Part shown: positions 1 through 12,200 of the stretch, one piece after another
Layout of the letters: each line of letters opens with the position of its first letter
Numbering within the stretch: position 1 is the stretch's first letter
Origin: Stemphylium vesicarium
Lineage: Eukaryota > Ascomycota > Dothideomycetes > Pleosporales > Pleosporaceae
NCBI GenBank assembly: GCA_004380135.1
Contig: QXCR01000183.1
Location: forward strand, 1 to 51,113
Direction of reading: 5' to 3'
Length of the DNA: 51,113 nucleotides
Translations under genes and position numbers: made by a program
Notes under the pieces: generated by a model
Database searches by the model: none
Told to the model about the DNA's origin: nothing
The model's input: only the letters and a program-made list of their open reading frames with translations

Positions 1-1815
1 GGGGGAAGGAGGTACCGTGTAGCTGGCGGGCTGCATGATCAAAGCTATAGCAGGCGAAGTGTCGTGCAGTCTCTTTTTAGTTTATCGAAAAGATCTATTA
101 TTGCGCTTTGCACAGCCTCGCCGGTTGAGGGAGGGAGGATTTAGGTGTATTATGACGACGTTGAACACATGTTTCGTCGCGATGGTGTTGCTGCTATTGA
201 TAGCTCTTCATGCAGCGGGGCTCTGCTATCGGGCCCTTTGGGCCCTAAGACGGACGCACTTACTCATCCGCGGGTGGCTCCATTGGCGGTGGCAGCTATC
301 ACAAGCGCCCGCGCCCCTGTTGAAATCGCACCCTTTCTACAATCGGCTTGGTGTGAGCGATGCAGGTGTCCTCGAGAAGGGGTAGGACGATGATAGTACT
401 GCTGCCAAGATGAGCGAAAGTTGGGGTACCTCGAGCTAAGCTCAGGCGTAGGGTTGGAGCTAGCTTGCTGTCGGCACGACACGCGATGATAAAGGCAATG
501 AACATGTTGGTGGCGCTTATGGTAGTGTTCAGCAACAGGAGCTAGAAGTGCGATGCTCGGCCACCGTCTTGTGGTTGAGCCAACTAAGCGGTCCAACGTC
601 AGCCATGCCGCACCGTCGAGCGCCGTTAAGATGATCAATTGGATCGAGTCGCATACTCCTAGGGTTCTGTCGCGTGCGCACAGGGACAGGTATCAGCAGC
701 GTAAGACTGCCTCTTTGCTTGTTTCCAGTAGTTAGGTATCTAAGGAAATGCCCATAGCTCCCAATAGCTCTGACCGAAACGAGCCCTGCTGCGGTTGGGT
801 ATGCAGTCGGGTGCGGGCCAAGTGGGCATGGGCGGCAACGTAGACGCGAAAGCCAACCAGTGCGTAGACTAAGACGCCCGAATGAGAGCCTTTTACGTTG
901 CGAGTGGAATATGAAACAGAACCCGGGGCCAGTGATAAAGAAGGGCATCCTCTCAGCGCTTGCGGAAACACTCAACAGCGTGCCTCTCGTTCTGTCTCGT
1001 GGCATCTCCTTCTCCACGCCGCAATTCTTTCGTATCCTCTCCACACATTCGCTGTCTTCTTCTTTGATTCGTGCCCAACGTGCGTGCCTATTGGCCGTAT
1101 CGCATTCATCATTGTTATTAGTACACGCGTCGGATGAAGGTTGGAGAGGTGTCAAAGGCGCCTCGAACCGCTGAAGATCCGCCTAGTGCCCTTCTCGGCA
1201 AGCCTCGCGCGCACGCGCCTGCTCCATGTCCACCACCGTCCCGAGCCCCTCCAGCACGCTCGACTCTTGAAACCCCCAAAGACCCGCATTCTCTCACGAT
1301 TCCAGGTAGCAGCCCCGACGTGTGCCCGTCTTGGAGGAGCTATCTCTTAGCCCCCATCTGCTGCAAAACCTCCTGACAACGCCCTACCCGTACCCAGTCG
1401 CGCCTGCCGCCTGTCGAGCCCGCACCTGTCAGTGACTCGTGGCCGTCAACGTCACTTGTGCCCAGACCCGAGCGGCCTCTTTCTTCACCAAACTTTCTCT
1501 CTGCCGCCCGAATTCCTCTCTCCAACCCTTCCACCGCCAGGAAAGACGGTCTGCACAATTCGGCTGACTGCAGCGACCCACCCTGTTGGGCCCGAATACG
1601 CTCGACGTGCCACCACAAGCACCACCCACCACTTCCCCTCACTATCTCCGAACACGGCGCAGGCTGAGAGCTCAATTCCTGGCCAGACGTCTCTTCTTCC
1701 GCACCCACGACTCCGCCGAAACCATACCAAACTCGAGGACAATCTCTCGACATTCAAGTGACATCATACCTCGATCGAGCTGCGAGAGTGCTTCCGTAGT
1801 AGGGAGACAACGTAG
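1..1815. other. No recognisable gene; pyrimidine-rich leader of the MKK gene at its right end
   Basis: I find no reading frame here that resembles a known protein; the longer frames overlap on both strands and lack family motifs or a splice pattern. From about 1140 to 1815 the plus strand becomes rich in C and CT tracts, typical of filamentous-fungal promoters and 5' leaders, and probably belongs to the kinase gene starting at 1816. The first 1.1 kb may be intergenic, an untranslated transcript or the edge of a gene outside the window. Confidence 0.5.
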
Positions 1816-3404
1816 ATGCAGTCGTTCAACAACGGGCCTACGCCGCAATCACAGCCAAACATGTCGGCCCCCGCGCCCCTCCTCCGTCCCCCAATCCCCG
1901 GCGCACGCCCCGGCAGGAGAGGGCCACCATCGCTCGGTCTGTCGATACCACCTTCACCAAACCAACGGCCTGTCGCAAACGATGCGAATGGCAACATGGC
2001 CCCTCCGATGCCACAAGGACGTCCCCAACCGCCTAAACTCAGCGTTGTGACCCCCCTGGGCTCTACCAACAATGCACCACAAGAAAACAGACAAGGACCG
2101 CGGGGTTTACCGCCGCTGCAAATAGGCACAGGGCTGTCGGCATCAGGCTCAAGTGATGCAAGCGCACACTCGCGATCTGGTAGCTTCAGTGAAGTGCCCA
2201 TGAACAACTCGGCTTCTTCATATCAGGTCTTGGGCTTTCCGGGACTGCAAAAAGATCCCATCTCTGCCATATCACAGCAAGGAAGCGAAGGCGCGCCATC
2301 CATGGAGCGGGCAAACAGCAGCCAGCCCTTACCGGACTTGGATGCCATGGCTGTAGAAAAGGGGCGACCATTGGAAGTTGACGATCTTGATGACGCGGCG
2401 TGGAGGGCAGCGAGCGCAAGAGGAATGATAGAAGAAAAGGGCAGTTTGGGTGAGGGTGCCGGAGGTGCCGTCACCAAGTGCATACTAAAGGGTGGAAAGA
2501 CTACCTTTGCATTAAAGGTTGGCTTTCTCTTCGGCTTCACTCTGCTTTGCTAATCTCTATCCTAGATCATCACAACAAACCCAGATCCCGACGTCAAGAA
2601 GCAAATCGTAAGAGAGCTATCCTTCAACAAGAACTGCGCCAGTGACCACATCTGCCGCTACTACGGTGCTTTCATGGATGATAGCACAGGCACTATCAGT
2701 ATTGCCATGGAGTTCTGCGAAGGTGGATCCCTAGATGCGGTATATCGCGAGGTCAAGAAGCTTGGAGGCCGAACTGGCGAAAAAGTACTGGGAAAGGTCG
2801 CAGAGGGTGTGCTCAACGGACTGACATATCTCCACTCCCATCGCATCATTCATCGAGATATCAAGCCCAGCAACATCCTACTCTGCCGGAACGGTCAAGT
2901 CAAGCTGTGCGACTTTGGTGTATCTGGAGAGTTTGGAACCAAGGGCGACGCGAATACCTTTATCGGAACATCATACTACATGGCACCAGAGCGGATCACC
3001 GGACAGAGCTACACCATCACCAGTGATGTGTGGAGCTTAGGTGTGACGCTTCTGGAGGTTGCCCAACATCGATTCCCATTCCCAGCCGATGGAACCGAGA
3101 TGAACCCTCGCGCTGGATTGATTGATCTGCTCACCTACATTGTTCGACAACCCATTCCAAAGCTGAAGGATGAGCCTGAAAACGGCATCAAGTGGACGGA
3201 GAACTTCAAGTACTTCATCGAGTGCTGGTGCGTATTGTGTTTCAACGAGGAAGAATGCCGCTAATAGCTTATAGTCTTGAGAAAGATTGCCCTCGAAGAG
3301 CCACACCTTGGCGGATGCTCGAGCACCCGTGGATGGTGGAGATGAAGTCGAAGAAGGTCAACATGGCGCACTTCCTAAAGCAGGTTTGGGACTGGAAAGA
3401 CTAG
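1816..3404 (+). CDS. MKK1: MAP kinase kinase of the cell wall integrity pathway (MKK1/2 type)
   Basis: Predicted 497 residues from three exons: 1816-2517, 2566-3227 and 3275-3404. The N-terminal 200 residues are Pro/Ser/Gln-rich and probably disordered. The kinase domain starts with the glycine loop LGEGAGGAV near residue 210. The ATP-anchoring Lys is residue 234, the last codon of exon 1. The catalytic loop IIHRDIKPSN has its Asp at 332, DFGVSG its Asp at 350, and the activation segment ends GTSYYMAPERI. This pattern and the C-terminal LEHPWM region match fungal Mkk1/2 (MkkA), which relays from the Bck1 MAPKKK to the Slt2/MpkA MAP kinase. The exon 2 donor was set at 3228 because it joins FIEC to CLEKD in frame; using the GT at 3232 breaks the frame. 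The gene is intact. Confidence 0.93.
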
Positions 3405-4166
3405 ACGCGCTTGTACTACCCTTTTTTTTTTACTGCTTGCCATGACTTTTGTGGCCACTTTGTGCTGCATGGTTTGCAAAGGGTTCTGTCGTGCTAAGGG
3501 CAGCTTCTTCTGTACCTTTCTTTCCTACAGGAGGTCGCATGCTGGGCATCGGACCACAGACTGCAGGGATACACTTTTGCTTCAGTAGGGATGCATCATT
3601 ATTCGCATTGGTAAGCTTCAGTTTCGGGTCGCGATCTGGATGAGGGTCGCTTTGAGAGCCTTGCGAGTTTTCGAAAGCACGGAGAAGCGGGGATCTAGTG
3701 AGGTAGTTGCGCTGGAGTTGACTGGGTCGGCATTGAAGGTGTCTGAGCGTTTGAAGATGCTCTGACGATCTTTGAGAAAACACCATTTAGACACGAATGA
3801 GAGTTGATGTAGTAGAATTTTGGCAGTTATGACAGTTCAAGGTAGCGCGTGAAGCACGGCTTGACGCGTGAATGCCGAGTCCCGGGGCTTGATTAGGCTT
3901 AGCGCCTGATCCGGTCCGACGCACCTCCGACAGATGCCCTCGACGCTTGGAGTCATACCAAATAATTTACGCCGCAATCGCAGCCGCTCAATTGACGATT
4001 TCGCGGACTTCCAGTACTCGGCCAGACACGAACCTTCTACGTAAAACTACCGCAGGAATCGCCGCGGATAGTTGGACTCGACACCCTCTAAAACTCGCAC
4101 CCCGCGCGGAACTACCCCTCCAAATTACCCCTCCATCCTCAAGACACCGCGTTCCAAGCCTCCACG
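3405..4166. other. Intergenic region between the MAPKK and FRS1 genes
   Basis: This stretch holds the 3' flank of the kinase gene, with a T-run at about 3421-3431, and the promoter of the tRNA synthetase gene. A minus-strand open frame at 3430-3786 has no recognisable motif and I do not call it. Confidence 0.6.
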
Positions 4167-6165
4167 ATGCCGACCATTGGTGTGGATAAGGCTGCGCTCT
4201 TCAAAGAGCTAGGCCGAACATACACGACGCAAGAGTTCGACGAGCTATGTTTCGAATTCGGAATCGAACTGGACGAGGACACCAGCGAAAGCACAAAGCC
4301 CGAAGACATGGCGCAACCCCCACAACTCAAGATTGAGATCCCGGCCAACCGATACGACATGTTGTGCTTCGAGGGTATTGCCATGAACCTCAAGGTCTTT
4401 TTAGAACAACAAAAGCTGCCCAAGTGGACCCTCACTGCGCCAAAGAGCGGAGAGTTGGAGGTTCTGGATATCAAGCCAGAGGTATGTCAGATCTTAGGCC
4501 TGCCTGGATTACTGGCTGGATTTTGAGGGGTTCAATCTGACTTTGCGTAGACGAAGCAAATACGAGAGCTTTGCTCAGGTGTTATCCTACGAGGCATCAC
4601 TTTCACGAAAGAACGCTACGAATCCTTCATCGCCCTACAAGACAAGTTGCACTCCAACCTGGCGCGCCAGAGGACGCTAGTATCTATTGGAACACATGAC
4701 TTGGATAGTAAGTCGTGTATGGAATATTTCTCGGTCTAGTAGCTAACGCGAGGTAGCGATCAAGGGCCCCTTCTCATACGAAGCACTACCACCAGAGCAG
4801 ATCAAGTTCGTCCCCTTGAACCAGGACAAGGAAATGAATGGGAAGGAGCTCATGGAGTTCTACGAGGTATGTCGCTCTCCGTGTTTCACCCTCCACCTCT
4901 AACACCCAATAGAAAGACAAGCATCTCGGACGTTTCCTTCACATCATTCGCGACTCTCCCGTATACCCCGTTATATACGACTCAAATCGCACCGTCCTCT
5001 CGCTACCTCCTATCATCAACGGAAATCACAGCAAGATTACCCTGGACACAAAGAACGTGCTCATCGAGATCACCGCGACGGACAAGACCAAGGTCGAGAT
5101 TGTCAACCACATGCTCGTAGCCATGTTCGCTGGATACGCCGAATCGATAGAACCCATCAAGATTAACTCATCACACAATGGAGAGTCGAGAGAATCCCCA
5201 GATCTATCTCCAAGGGAAATGCAGGCTGAGGTTGACTACCTTAACCAAGTTACCGGTCTGGACCTCGCGCCCGAGGAAATCTGCAAGCTCTTGTCACGAA
5301 TGGGCCACGACGTCTCGCCATCCAAGTCGGACAAGAACATCCTCGATGTCTCAGTACCGATTACACGAGCGGACATTCTGCACCAGGCCGACATAATGGA
5401 GGACTACGCAATCGCATACGGTTTCAACAAGCTGCCACGAGTATACCCAAACAAGACGGCTGCTGTTTCCGCGCCGCTACCAATTAACAAGTTGGGAGAC
5501 ATAATACGGGTAGAATCTGCGTCTGCAGGATGGACGGAGGTCATGCCTCTCATCCTCTGCTCCCACGAGGAGAACTTTGAGTGGCTCAACCGGAAAGACG
5601 ACGGAAAGACCGCAGTCAAGCTCGCGAACCCCAAGACCTCTGAATATCAGCTCGTACGGACATCGCTGTTGCCAGGTCTGCTGAAGACTATCAACTCCAA
5701 TAAGCACCACGCGGTCCCCATGAAGATCTTCGAGGTCAGCGATATCGGACTTGTCGACTTGGAGCAGGAGAGAAAGAGCAAGAACGAGCGCCACTTCGCC
5801 GCGGCGTTCATGGGCAAGACGAGCGGTTTCGAGCAAGTACACGGCCTGCTGGACAGACTGATGCTTATGCTTCGCTCCGCCTTCTTGACACGGGAAGACG
5901 GACTGAAGAACGAACAACTGCAGGGTTACTGGATAGAAGAAGTTGAGGGTAAGCGTAGTATGAAAAAAGCTAGAAGCCTTACATGTGCTAATGTTACACA
6001 GATCCCACTTTCCTCGCCGGACACTCAGCAGCTATCAAGCTCAACCTCGGCGGCAAGAACCACACCATTGGTGTCTTTGGTATCTTGCACCCCAGTGTGC
6101 TGCAGAAATTTGAGCTGCCATACCCCGTTAGCACGCTGGAGTTCAACCTTGAGGTCTTCTTGTAG
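4167..6165 (+). CDS. FRS1: Phenylalanine-tRNA ligase beta subunit, cytosolic
   Basis: Predicted 593 residues from five exons: 4167-4481, 4551-4707, 4757-4866, 4913-5948 and 6002-6165; all junctions keep frame and use GT-AG. Length agrees with yeast Frs1 (about 595). The N-terminus MPTIGVDKAALFKELG and the following IEIPANRYDMLC segment are characteristic of eukaryotic PheRS beta. The centre carries the B5 (Mg-binding, DNA-binding-like) region and the C-terminal half the catalytic-like core with LANPKTSEYQLVRTSLLPGL. With the alpha subunit it forms the alpha2-beta2 enzyme that charges tRNA-Phe for cytosolic translation. The last exon ends in EVFL. The open frame runs through the final intron to 6259 in another frame, so unspliced reading would give a false C-terminus. 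Confidence 0.95.
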
Positions 6166-6877
6166 ATGTATGACGTTGCTAAGAGAGCAACGCAAAATTC
6201 ATGAATCGAATCAAATCCAATCAGATCACGTCAAATCGCAAAAGCTCCACCTTGCCTAATTGAAAAGTGCTCTGCACATGTTGATTTATTCGCAAGTTGC
6301 GTTGCAGTCTAACGCGAACCTGGGTAATAAGGCTGGAGCTCACCGGTGGGGATTGGGGTTTCATGGTGCGATGCACAGCCTCGGGCTGACTGAACGGTGA
6401 GCGAGATGGCTGACTATATGATAGGCGCTGTTTGCTGTTGTTGTGGTCGCGGTGGCGGCGAATGGCTGCGCGTTGAGGCGGAGCGAGCGCCTGCTGTTTC
6501 CCGTTCTTGCCTGTATTGCCCCTCCAAGCCTGAGAGGGGTCGTTGGGCGACTGCCTGCTCACTTTATCCCACTTTTTGGCTACGCACTTCTGCCTTCTCG
6601 CTTTTCACTCGTTCCTCCCTCGCGGTTTATTGTGTGCTTCTCACTCCTGACTTCTTACTTCTCGCCTTGCTGTCTTCAAACGTCTTTTTTCCATGCGACG
6701 ACGGCTTTTTCCAACTTCATCAGACTTTCTTCAGACTTCCCACACCGCACACCTCACACTTTACACGTCGGTACAGTTCCACTGGCGCAACGGGGTATGT
6801 TTATGCTTGGGGTAATCCCCACGGTTGCATTCGTGGTCTATCTGCCTTGCTAAAGCCGAACTACTCGCACTGCAAGT
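6166..6877. other. Intergenic region upstream of the HET-domain gene
   Basis: This holds the 3' flank of FRS1 and the probable promoter and leader of the HET gene. CT-rich tracts between 6580 and 6780 look like a fungal 5' leader. Open frames here on the plus strand are low-complexity and have no family signature. Confidence 0.55.
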
Positions 6878-9173
6878 ATGGGGAATGACGACTTCGAAAG
6901 ACTAGATGCTGGACGAGCCGTAAACGAGGACGCTGCGCAAAGCGACAGTCACGTAACAATGGAGTCATCGACCGAGTCGTTGAGCGGAAATGACGAAGAT
7001 GCCCATGACCCGGCGACTGGTTCCCTGGAGCTGGTTCAGGAAGATTCCGAGGTGTGCAACAGATGCCGAGAGATACCCTGGGAAAAGATGCTTCAAGAAT
7101 ACTCGGAGTTACGATACGACATAGCACCTGCGGAAGGTTCTGATATGCCTCTCAAGCAGTCATCCTGCCGTGTCTGTCGCTGGCTTGCTATCACCTTTCG
7201 GGTAGGAGATGATGAAATAGACTATGGGTTCAGGTTGAAGAAATGGGGTTCGGCCTATAATCCAGATCACCTTGATATCGAATTTCGAACACGGCTTTCA
7301 TGGACTGGAAACTTCAGATCCCATAAGTTCGTATTTTGTGGCAATGAAGATACAAACAAATGTTTGGTATTAGCAGACTACATACCAGTTGATGACTCAT
7401 CAGAAGCACGCTACCAACGTGCGATGTATGCTGATATGGGTGAGATCAAGAGCTGGGTCAAAAAATGCAAAACGGATCACTGTAGCGATTGCGCGGTCGA
7501 ATCAATCTCAGAGATGACGCTACGCCGGTTGCGTGTGATCGATTGCGAGCGAAACATTGTTGTCTCTGCGCCAAACAAATGCCTCTATGTTGCATTGTCT
7601 TATGTCTGGGGCCAACACAGCCGCGCCACCGAAAGCTTAAGGAGCCCCCCCAAAACAGTGGCGGATAGCATCTACTTGACGAAACGGCTGGGTTACAGAT
7701 ATTTGTGGATAGACCGATATGTGAGAGAATGTCGTGAGACGCTTCTGGGACCAAGACTGACACCCTTAGTGTATCAATCAAGCCGATGTTACAGATAAAC
7801 ACACACAGATCTTGCAAATGGGCAATATCTATGCCTCAGCTCAAGTTACCATCGTAGCAGCTGCGGGAAATGATCCAAGCCATGGGCTACCTGGGGTCTG
7901 TAAAACGGCACGAGCCTGCTTTGCCACCGAAAAGGTTGGGGACGTGCTTTTGAGCGTTGTACCAAGTCTTGGCGAACTAGCTCAATCTCGATGGGCATCC
8001 CGAGCATGGACGTTTCAAGAATTTTACTTCTCCAAAAGGCGCTTGATTTTCACTGAAACCAGATCCATCTACATGTGCAACAATTCGGTTCAATATGAAC
8101 AACCATCATGGTTCGACATGTCGCCACCGATGTATGATTACTGGATTCAAGGGCACGTCCCTCAGTGTGCACTCTCAGGGCCTACGCAAACATCCCAGGA
8201 CCCAATGACACGTGCCACAAGCTATTTGACGGCTTACAGTAATCGTCTGTTAAGCTACGACTCTGATGCCGTGGATGCGATTGCAGGTGCGTTGCATCCA
8301 TTGAGGAAAGAGTTCGTTTATCACGCCTGGGGTCTACCATGCCTTTGTAGCGCAAAAAGGCCAACGCAAGTCTCTGCTGCCACCCTAGGACAGTCTCAAG
8401 AAGAACGCATAGCACTGTTGCTTCCTGGGAGAGAAGAGCTGGGAAAGGCTTATATAGCCTTAACGTGGTGGCATCTTAACCCAGCCCGCAGGCGTGTGGA
8501 ATTCCCTAGCTGGTCTCCGTTGGGCTGGGAAGGAGAAATGAGTTGGTTCGGATACGAAAAAGTGGAGTTTCCCACTGAGACACTGGTCGACGCTACTGCG
8601 GCGAAGATACGCGTCTCAAGTGACGTCTACGAGATTTCACGTCACGTTTTGGAACAAGACAACGCCATTTTTAGCAAGTCAAACGCTCACGCAATCCTTG
8701 AGATCAATCTAAGGACAGCAGATCTCGACATTCATCGACCAGAGTCCGCAGATCCTTCTAATCTTCGTGTCGTACTGGAGTTGACGGTTGATTGCTCGAT
8801 AATTTTAAGGTTGAACGCGGATGTAGACTTGATGCAATTAGGTATCGCGCAGCTCACTGGCGCTCTGATACACAGCACGGATGAAAACCCCCCGAGGGCG
8901 TTCGTGATGGTGCTTGCCGCGCGGGGCGAGCTCTTTGAGAGAGTAGGCTTTCTTGAGCTTACCGAGGATCTGCAAGCTCTAGGCCCCTATGTTCCCAATC
9001 TCCCTTCCCGGTGGCCACGAGGAAAACTTGATCTTCGGAAAGATCGTCGCAGGCACTTGCCGGGCTATGACGAGGAGGAAGCGGCACGCGAAATTCGCAA
9101 AATCTACTCAACAGACTTCGGTGCATGGTGGCAACACATCTTCAAGGATAACGGACCCGTCAAGATCATGTGA
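6878..9173 (+). CDS. HET-domain (heterokaryon incompatibility) protein
   Basis: Two exons, 6878-7720 and 7770-9173, give 748 residues. The 49-nt intron (GTGAGA...TTAG) cuts through the core motif: exon 1 ends LWIDRY and exon 2 starts CINQAD, together the conserved HET motif. The other hallmark, YVALSYVWG, lies at residues 237-245. The third HET block follows as MGNIYASAQVTIVAAAG, then a WASRAWTFQE segment. The N-terminal 230 residues contain two Cys pairs (CNRCREIPW and CRVCRWLA) often seen ahead of HET domains. HET proteins control allorecognition and programmed cell death after hyphal fusion, but most paralogues in a genome have no tested role. Reading without the intron would wrongly suggest a broken gene in two pieces. 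The gene lies convergent to the small secreted protein gene downstream. Confidence 0.9.
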
Positions 9174-9442
9174 AAGCTCTTGGAACGGACAAAGCGACAG
9201 CAACATGCGAAATTATTTTCTTACCTACGAATTCGGCTCAAGTTCAAATAATCAGTGTAGATAACTCCACCTCTATTCGGAATACTTGCAGCAGATTGAA
9301 ACCGTAAAAGTCAAATCACAGCCACATAGCAAGAGAACTTCCTTATAAAAGATTCCTGATCGACATTCCTAGAACCACTCAAACAACCACCTACCTCCCA
9401 TCCACCTCCCACATCCAGCATCCCCATACACCGCCCAACCTT

Positions 9443-9848
9443 CTAATGACACCTAGCCCTCTGACAAATCCCCTCCTGAACAATATAACACCCTGTTCTG
9501 CAAAACTGACTCGCGCTCCACCCCCCACTAATCCCCATGTGGAGAACGGTATTCCATTCCTCGCCGTTGCACGTATCGCTACGGCCGCATTTTAGCTTTG
9601 CGATGTCGCTTTGGGTGTAGCCTAAGGTGCTTGGAGTTAGTGTGATCGTATGATATGCTGGTGTGAAGGGGCGGTGTAGAAGGGAAGGTTGATGGGGGAA
9701 GGAGAGGAGACATACTTCCGCTGTTCACGAGTGCGTAGCCGCAGCTTTCGGGGTAGCAAAGGCCGGGGCGGTTACTGGGGCCTTGAGCTAGGGTGAGCGG
9801 GAGGGAGGTAAGGAGGATGACGGGGGTGGTTAGGAGGGGGAGTTTCAT
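9443..9848 (-). CDS. Small secreted cysteine-rich protein (effector candidate)
   Basis: Reading from 9848 down, exon 1 (9848-9716) and exon 2 (9621-9443) give 103 residues. The intron uses GTATGT, a CTAAC branch point and a TTAG acceptor. Residues 1-21 form a clear secretion signal: Met-Lys, then a Leu/Thr/Pro-rich hydrophobic core ending around LAQG. The mature part has eight cysteines, consistent with four disulfides: two near its start (LCYPESCG), then KCG, DTCN, QFC, TGC, GIC and a final RCH before the stop. A longer unspliced frame hides the gene, because its second exon is read wrongly. The start at 9848 is favoured over upstream ATGs because the signal peptide follows it directly and a CT-rich leader with a TATA-like box lies upstream. 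I recognise no family. Small secreted Cys-rich proteins in this group include effectors and antimicrobial proteins, but function is not shown. Confidence 0.72.
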
Positions 9849-10480
9849 GATGGGGGTCTGGCTTGGTTGCGAGATGTGGGATGTGGGAAGAGGGAAGAGG
9901 GAATTTTGCTGGGGATAGTGTCTTTGCAGTGATGACTTGGCTCTTGGATGATTTCCATCAGGGTTAAGAATTATCGTGGCCTTCTTATAGTCTATCTCCT
10001 TCGTTTCGGCGATGGCATGATGTTCAGCTTCGCTTTGGGTATTACCGTTGAGCTGAGGGATGTTGACCGCATGGTCCTGGTCTGTCATACGCATAAACTC
10101 AGTGCTGGGTTATTTCACACATACAGGATTCTCACCGCGGTCTTTGCGTTGATGGCGGTGTATAGCTGGTAGTGTAATCGGCGACGTTCTTCGTGTTGCG
10201 CTGGCTTCGTGCAGCTGGGTTTCAGCTTTCAGGTCCGGACACCAGGCGCGACACGGTTAACATCTTACCTCACCGTTCGAAGATATGTGGCTGTAGATGT
10301 CTCAAGGCGCATGTAGGAGTTCAACCGTGGTGCGGTGATGGTGCATAAAGCGAGGTGCCGACATACCCCGCTTGTAAGCGAGATGGGCTACGCCCATTGG
10401 CAAACACAGGGTACGCAACAATTTGTTCAAAAAGAATGGCTTTTCACCCCTCTCTCGGTTTCTGCATTGACCAGAACGGA
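9849..10480. other. Intergenic region between the secreted protein gene and the P450 gene
   Basis: The left part is the promoter of the minus-strand secreted protein gene; the right part is the 3' flank of the minus-strand P450. No further gene is supported. Confidence 0.5.
9981..9990 (-). promoter_or_regulatory. TATA-like box of the small secreted protein gene
   Basis: On the minus strand this reads CTATAAGAAG. It lies about 133 nt upstream of the start codon at 9848 and is followed by CT-rich leader sequence (CCCTCTTCCC). This arrangement is typical of fungal class II promoters and supports the chosen start. Confidence 0.4.
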
Positions 10481-12200
10481 CTATAGGTGGTCGATATCAA
10501 GCTCAAGATTTTGCCGTCTCCGGAAACGAATCTTCGCTTGCCCATCCGGTAGTAAAGACAGGCCGAACTCTGAGACTTTGTGGACATACCCGTCTTCAAG
10601 CTTCCAGTCGTACTTGTGTAGTAGATGACAAAGAACAAGCTTGATCTCAATGGCGGCAAAGAATCGCCCTGGACAGGCATGCTTGCCGTGGCCAAATCCC
10701 AGATGTACCGCCGACGTGCTTATGAGATGGGCTTTGCTATCCATCTTAGGGTCCCCACGCATCCGGTGGAACCGATAGCCATCGTATTCGTATGGATCCG
10801 GGTAGAAGTCGGGATCGACCATGGAACCAAGGTCTGATACGCAGCGATCCCCCTTCTCGAGGACTACACCTCCCGGCAATGTCACCCTTTTCGTCGCCGT
10901 TCGATTCATAGTAGCTAGGTAGCGTTAGTTGAGGTGGACCGCACATGAAAGGTGTGTCTTCATACCAGATGTAATCGGCTTCAATCTCTGGGCTTCCTTG
11001 ATCGAGCTGTCAAGAAGCTTCATGTTGAACAAGGCTGTCTTGGTCCAACCCTCAGCTTTCAGAACCGTTTCTATCTCTTTACGGATGTCGTCCATCAAGT
11101 CTGGTCTTACGGCGAGGCGTAGCATCGTTTCCGTCAACAGGTCCGAGGTTGTATGGATAGCCACAACGGAGAAGCCTAGCTGGGCCCCAACAACATCATA
11201 TGGCTCACCCCGGTTCTCCTCAGCAAGCCATTGTATGGTATCATTATAGGAGGGCAATGGATCTCCCTTGACTTGTGCTACTTCCCTTGCTTCTTTGCGC
11301 TTTTGCAGCACTGGCGCGAAGACAAGTTGTGCGACCTTGACTTGCCTCTCAAGCTCACGACACTCTGGAATGAACCTGCATACAAGAGGTCGAAGGAACT
11401 TCGGATATTGTCGAAGTTTATCTGTGGCAATACTGGTGTTCACAGTGTATGATTTGGTAATTTCCAACCACTTTTGGTTTCGGCAAAGTTCGTCTCCGAG
11501 AAACACGAGGGACGACAGACGGGCGATAATCTCAAGCATCGTATCCAAAACGGGCTTTTCCTGCCATTCTGCGCAAATTAGTCAAGTTTCCGGCTCCAAG
11601 ATGGAATCGAGTCTGATAGGTGGATCTTACCGCTAGATGTCCCAAGGATAAGGTTGGTAGCAAATTCTGCTTCATGAGACAACGGTAATGTCACCTGGTC
11701 TGTGAACGTTAGTATTGGATTGCTGCACATCACTGGGCCATTTACTCACTCAGTAATTTGTTCAGCTTTTTGTTGATGGTCCTGTGTAGAAGTTCATCCT
11801 CGCGGCCATCAAACTTGAATCCATCGAATCCGGGTATTTCGACATGGAAATTGTTGATGAAAAACTTCATGAAGCTCAAGCTCTCGTTGTTCCGGATGTC
11901 GTCGATGTATTGCGACGGTATCACAATCAACTCTCCGACGTCCGTAAACATTCTGTACAGCCCCCCTTTGAAAAGTCGACGACCCTCTTCCATGAGGCTT
12001 CTGGTGTTGAGAACAAAATGGTGTCTGGCTTTCAGTTGGAAGAAGTCCAGCTTTGCCGGGCGATTGAGATAGGGAACATTTGCATGTTGCTCAGGTAGCG
12101 ATGCATAAATTAAAGCAATGGCTAGCACTGAAGAGATGGACAACAAGACCCATTGCTGCGATTCGATAGCTTGATACCATCCGAAGTTCAGGATAGCCAT
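10481..12200 (-). CDS. Cytochrome P450 monooxygenase
   Basis: Four exons (12200-11750, 11699-11631, 11568-10966, 10914-10481) give 518 residues, normal for a microsomal fungal P450. Residues 12-33 form the membrane anchor (WVLLSISSVLAIALIYASL). The I-helix shows VVAIHTTSDLLTE, the form common in fungal secondary-metabolism P450s of the ent-kaurene oxidase-like group. The ExxR motif reads EAQR, and the haem-binding loop is FGHGKHACPGRFFAA with its Cys at residue 455. All four exons join in frame with GT-AG introns; two carry ACTAAC-like branch sites. The enzyme should insert oxygen into a small hydrophobic substrate at the ER, with a P450 reductase as partner. It lies next to and on the same strand as a transcription factor gene, which may control it (inference). 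The substrate cannot be told from sequence. Confidence 0.9.

Noticed and set aside
529..1155. 208-codon open frame on the minus strand
   Set aside because: No family motif, overlapped by several frames on both strands, and no promoter or intron pattern; consistent with chance.
6878..9173. HET gene as a frameshifted pseudogene in two pieces
   Set aside because: A canonical 49-nt intron joins LWIDRY to CINQAD in frame, so the gene is intact.
9341..9350. TATA-like CCTTATAAAA on the plus strand followed by a CT-rich tract
   Set aside because: No plus-strand gene follows; the next gene (9443-9848) is on the minus strand, so the box has no obvious target.
10481..12200. P450 as several broken fragments
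   Set aside because: Four exons join in frame with GT-AG introns to a normal 518-residue protein.
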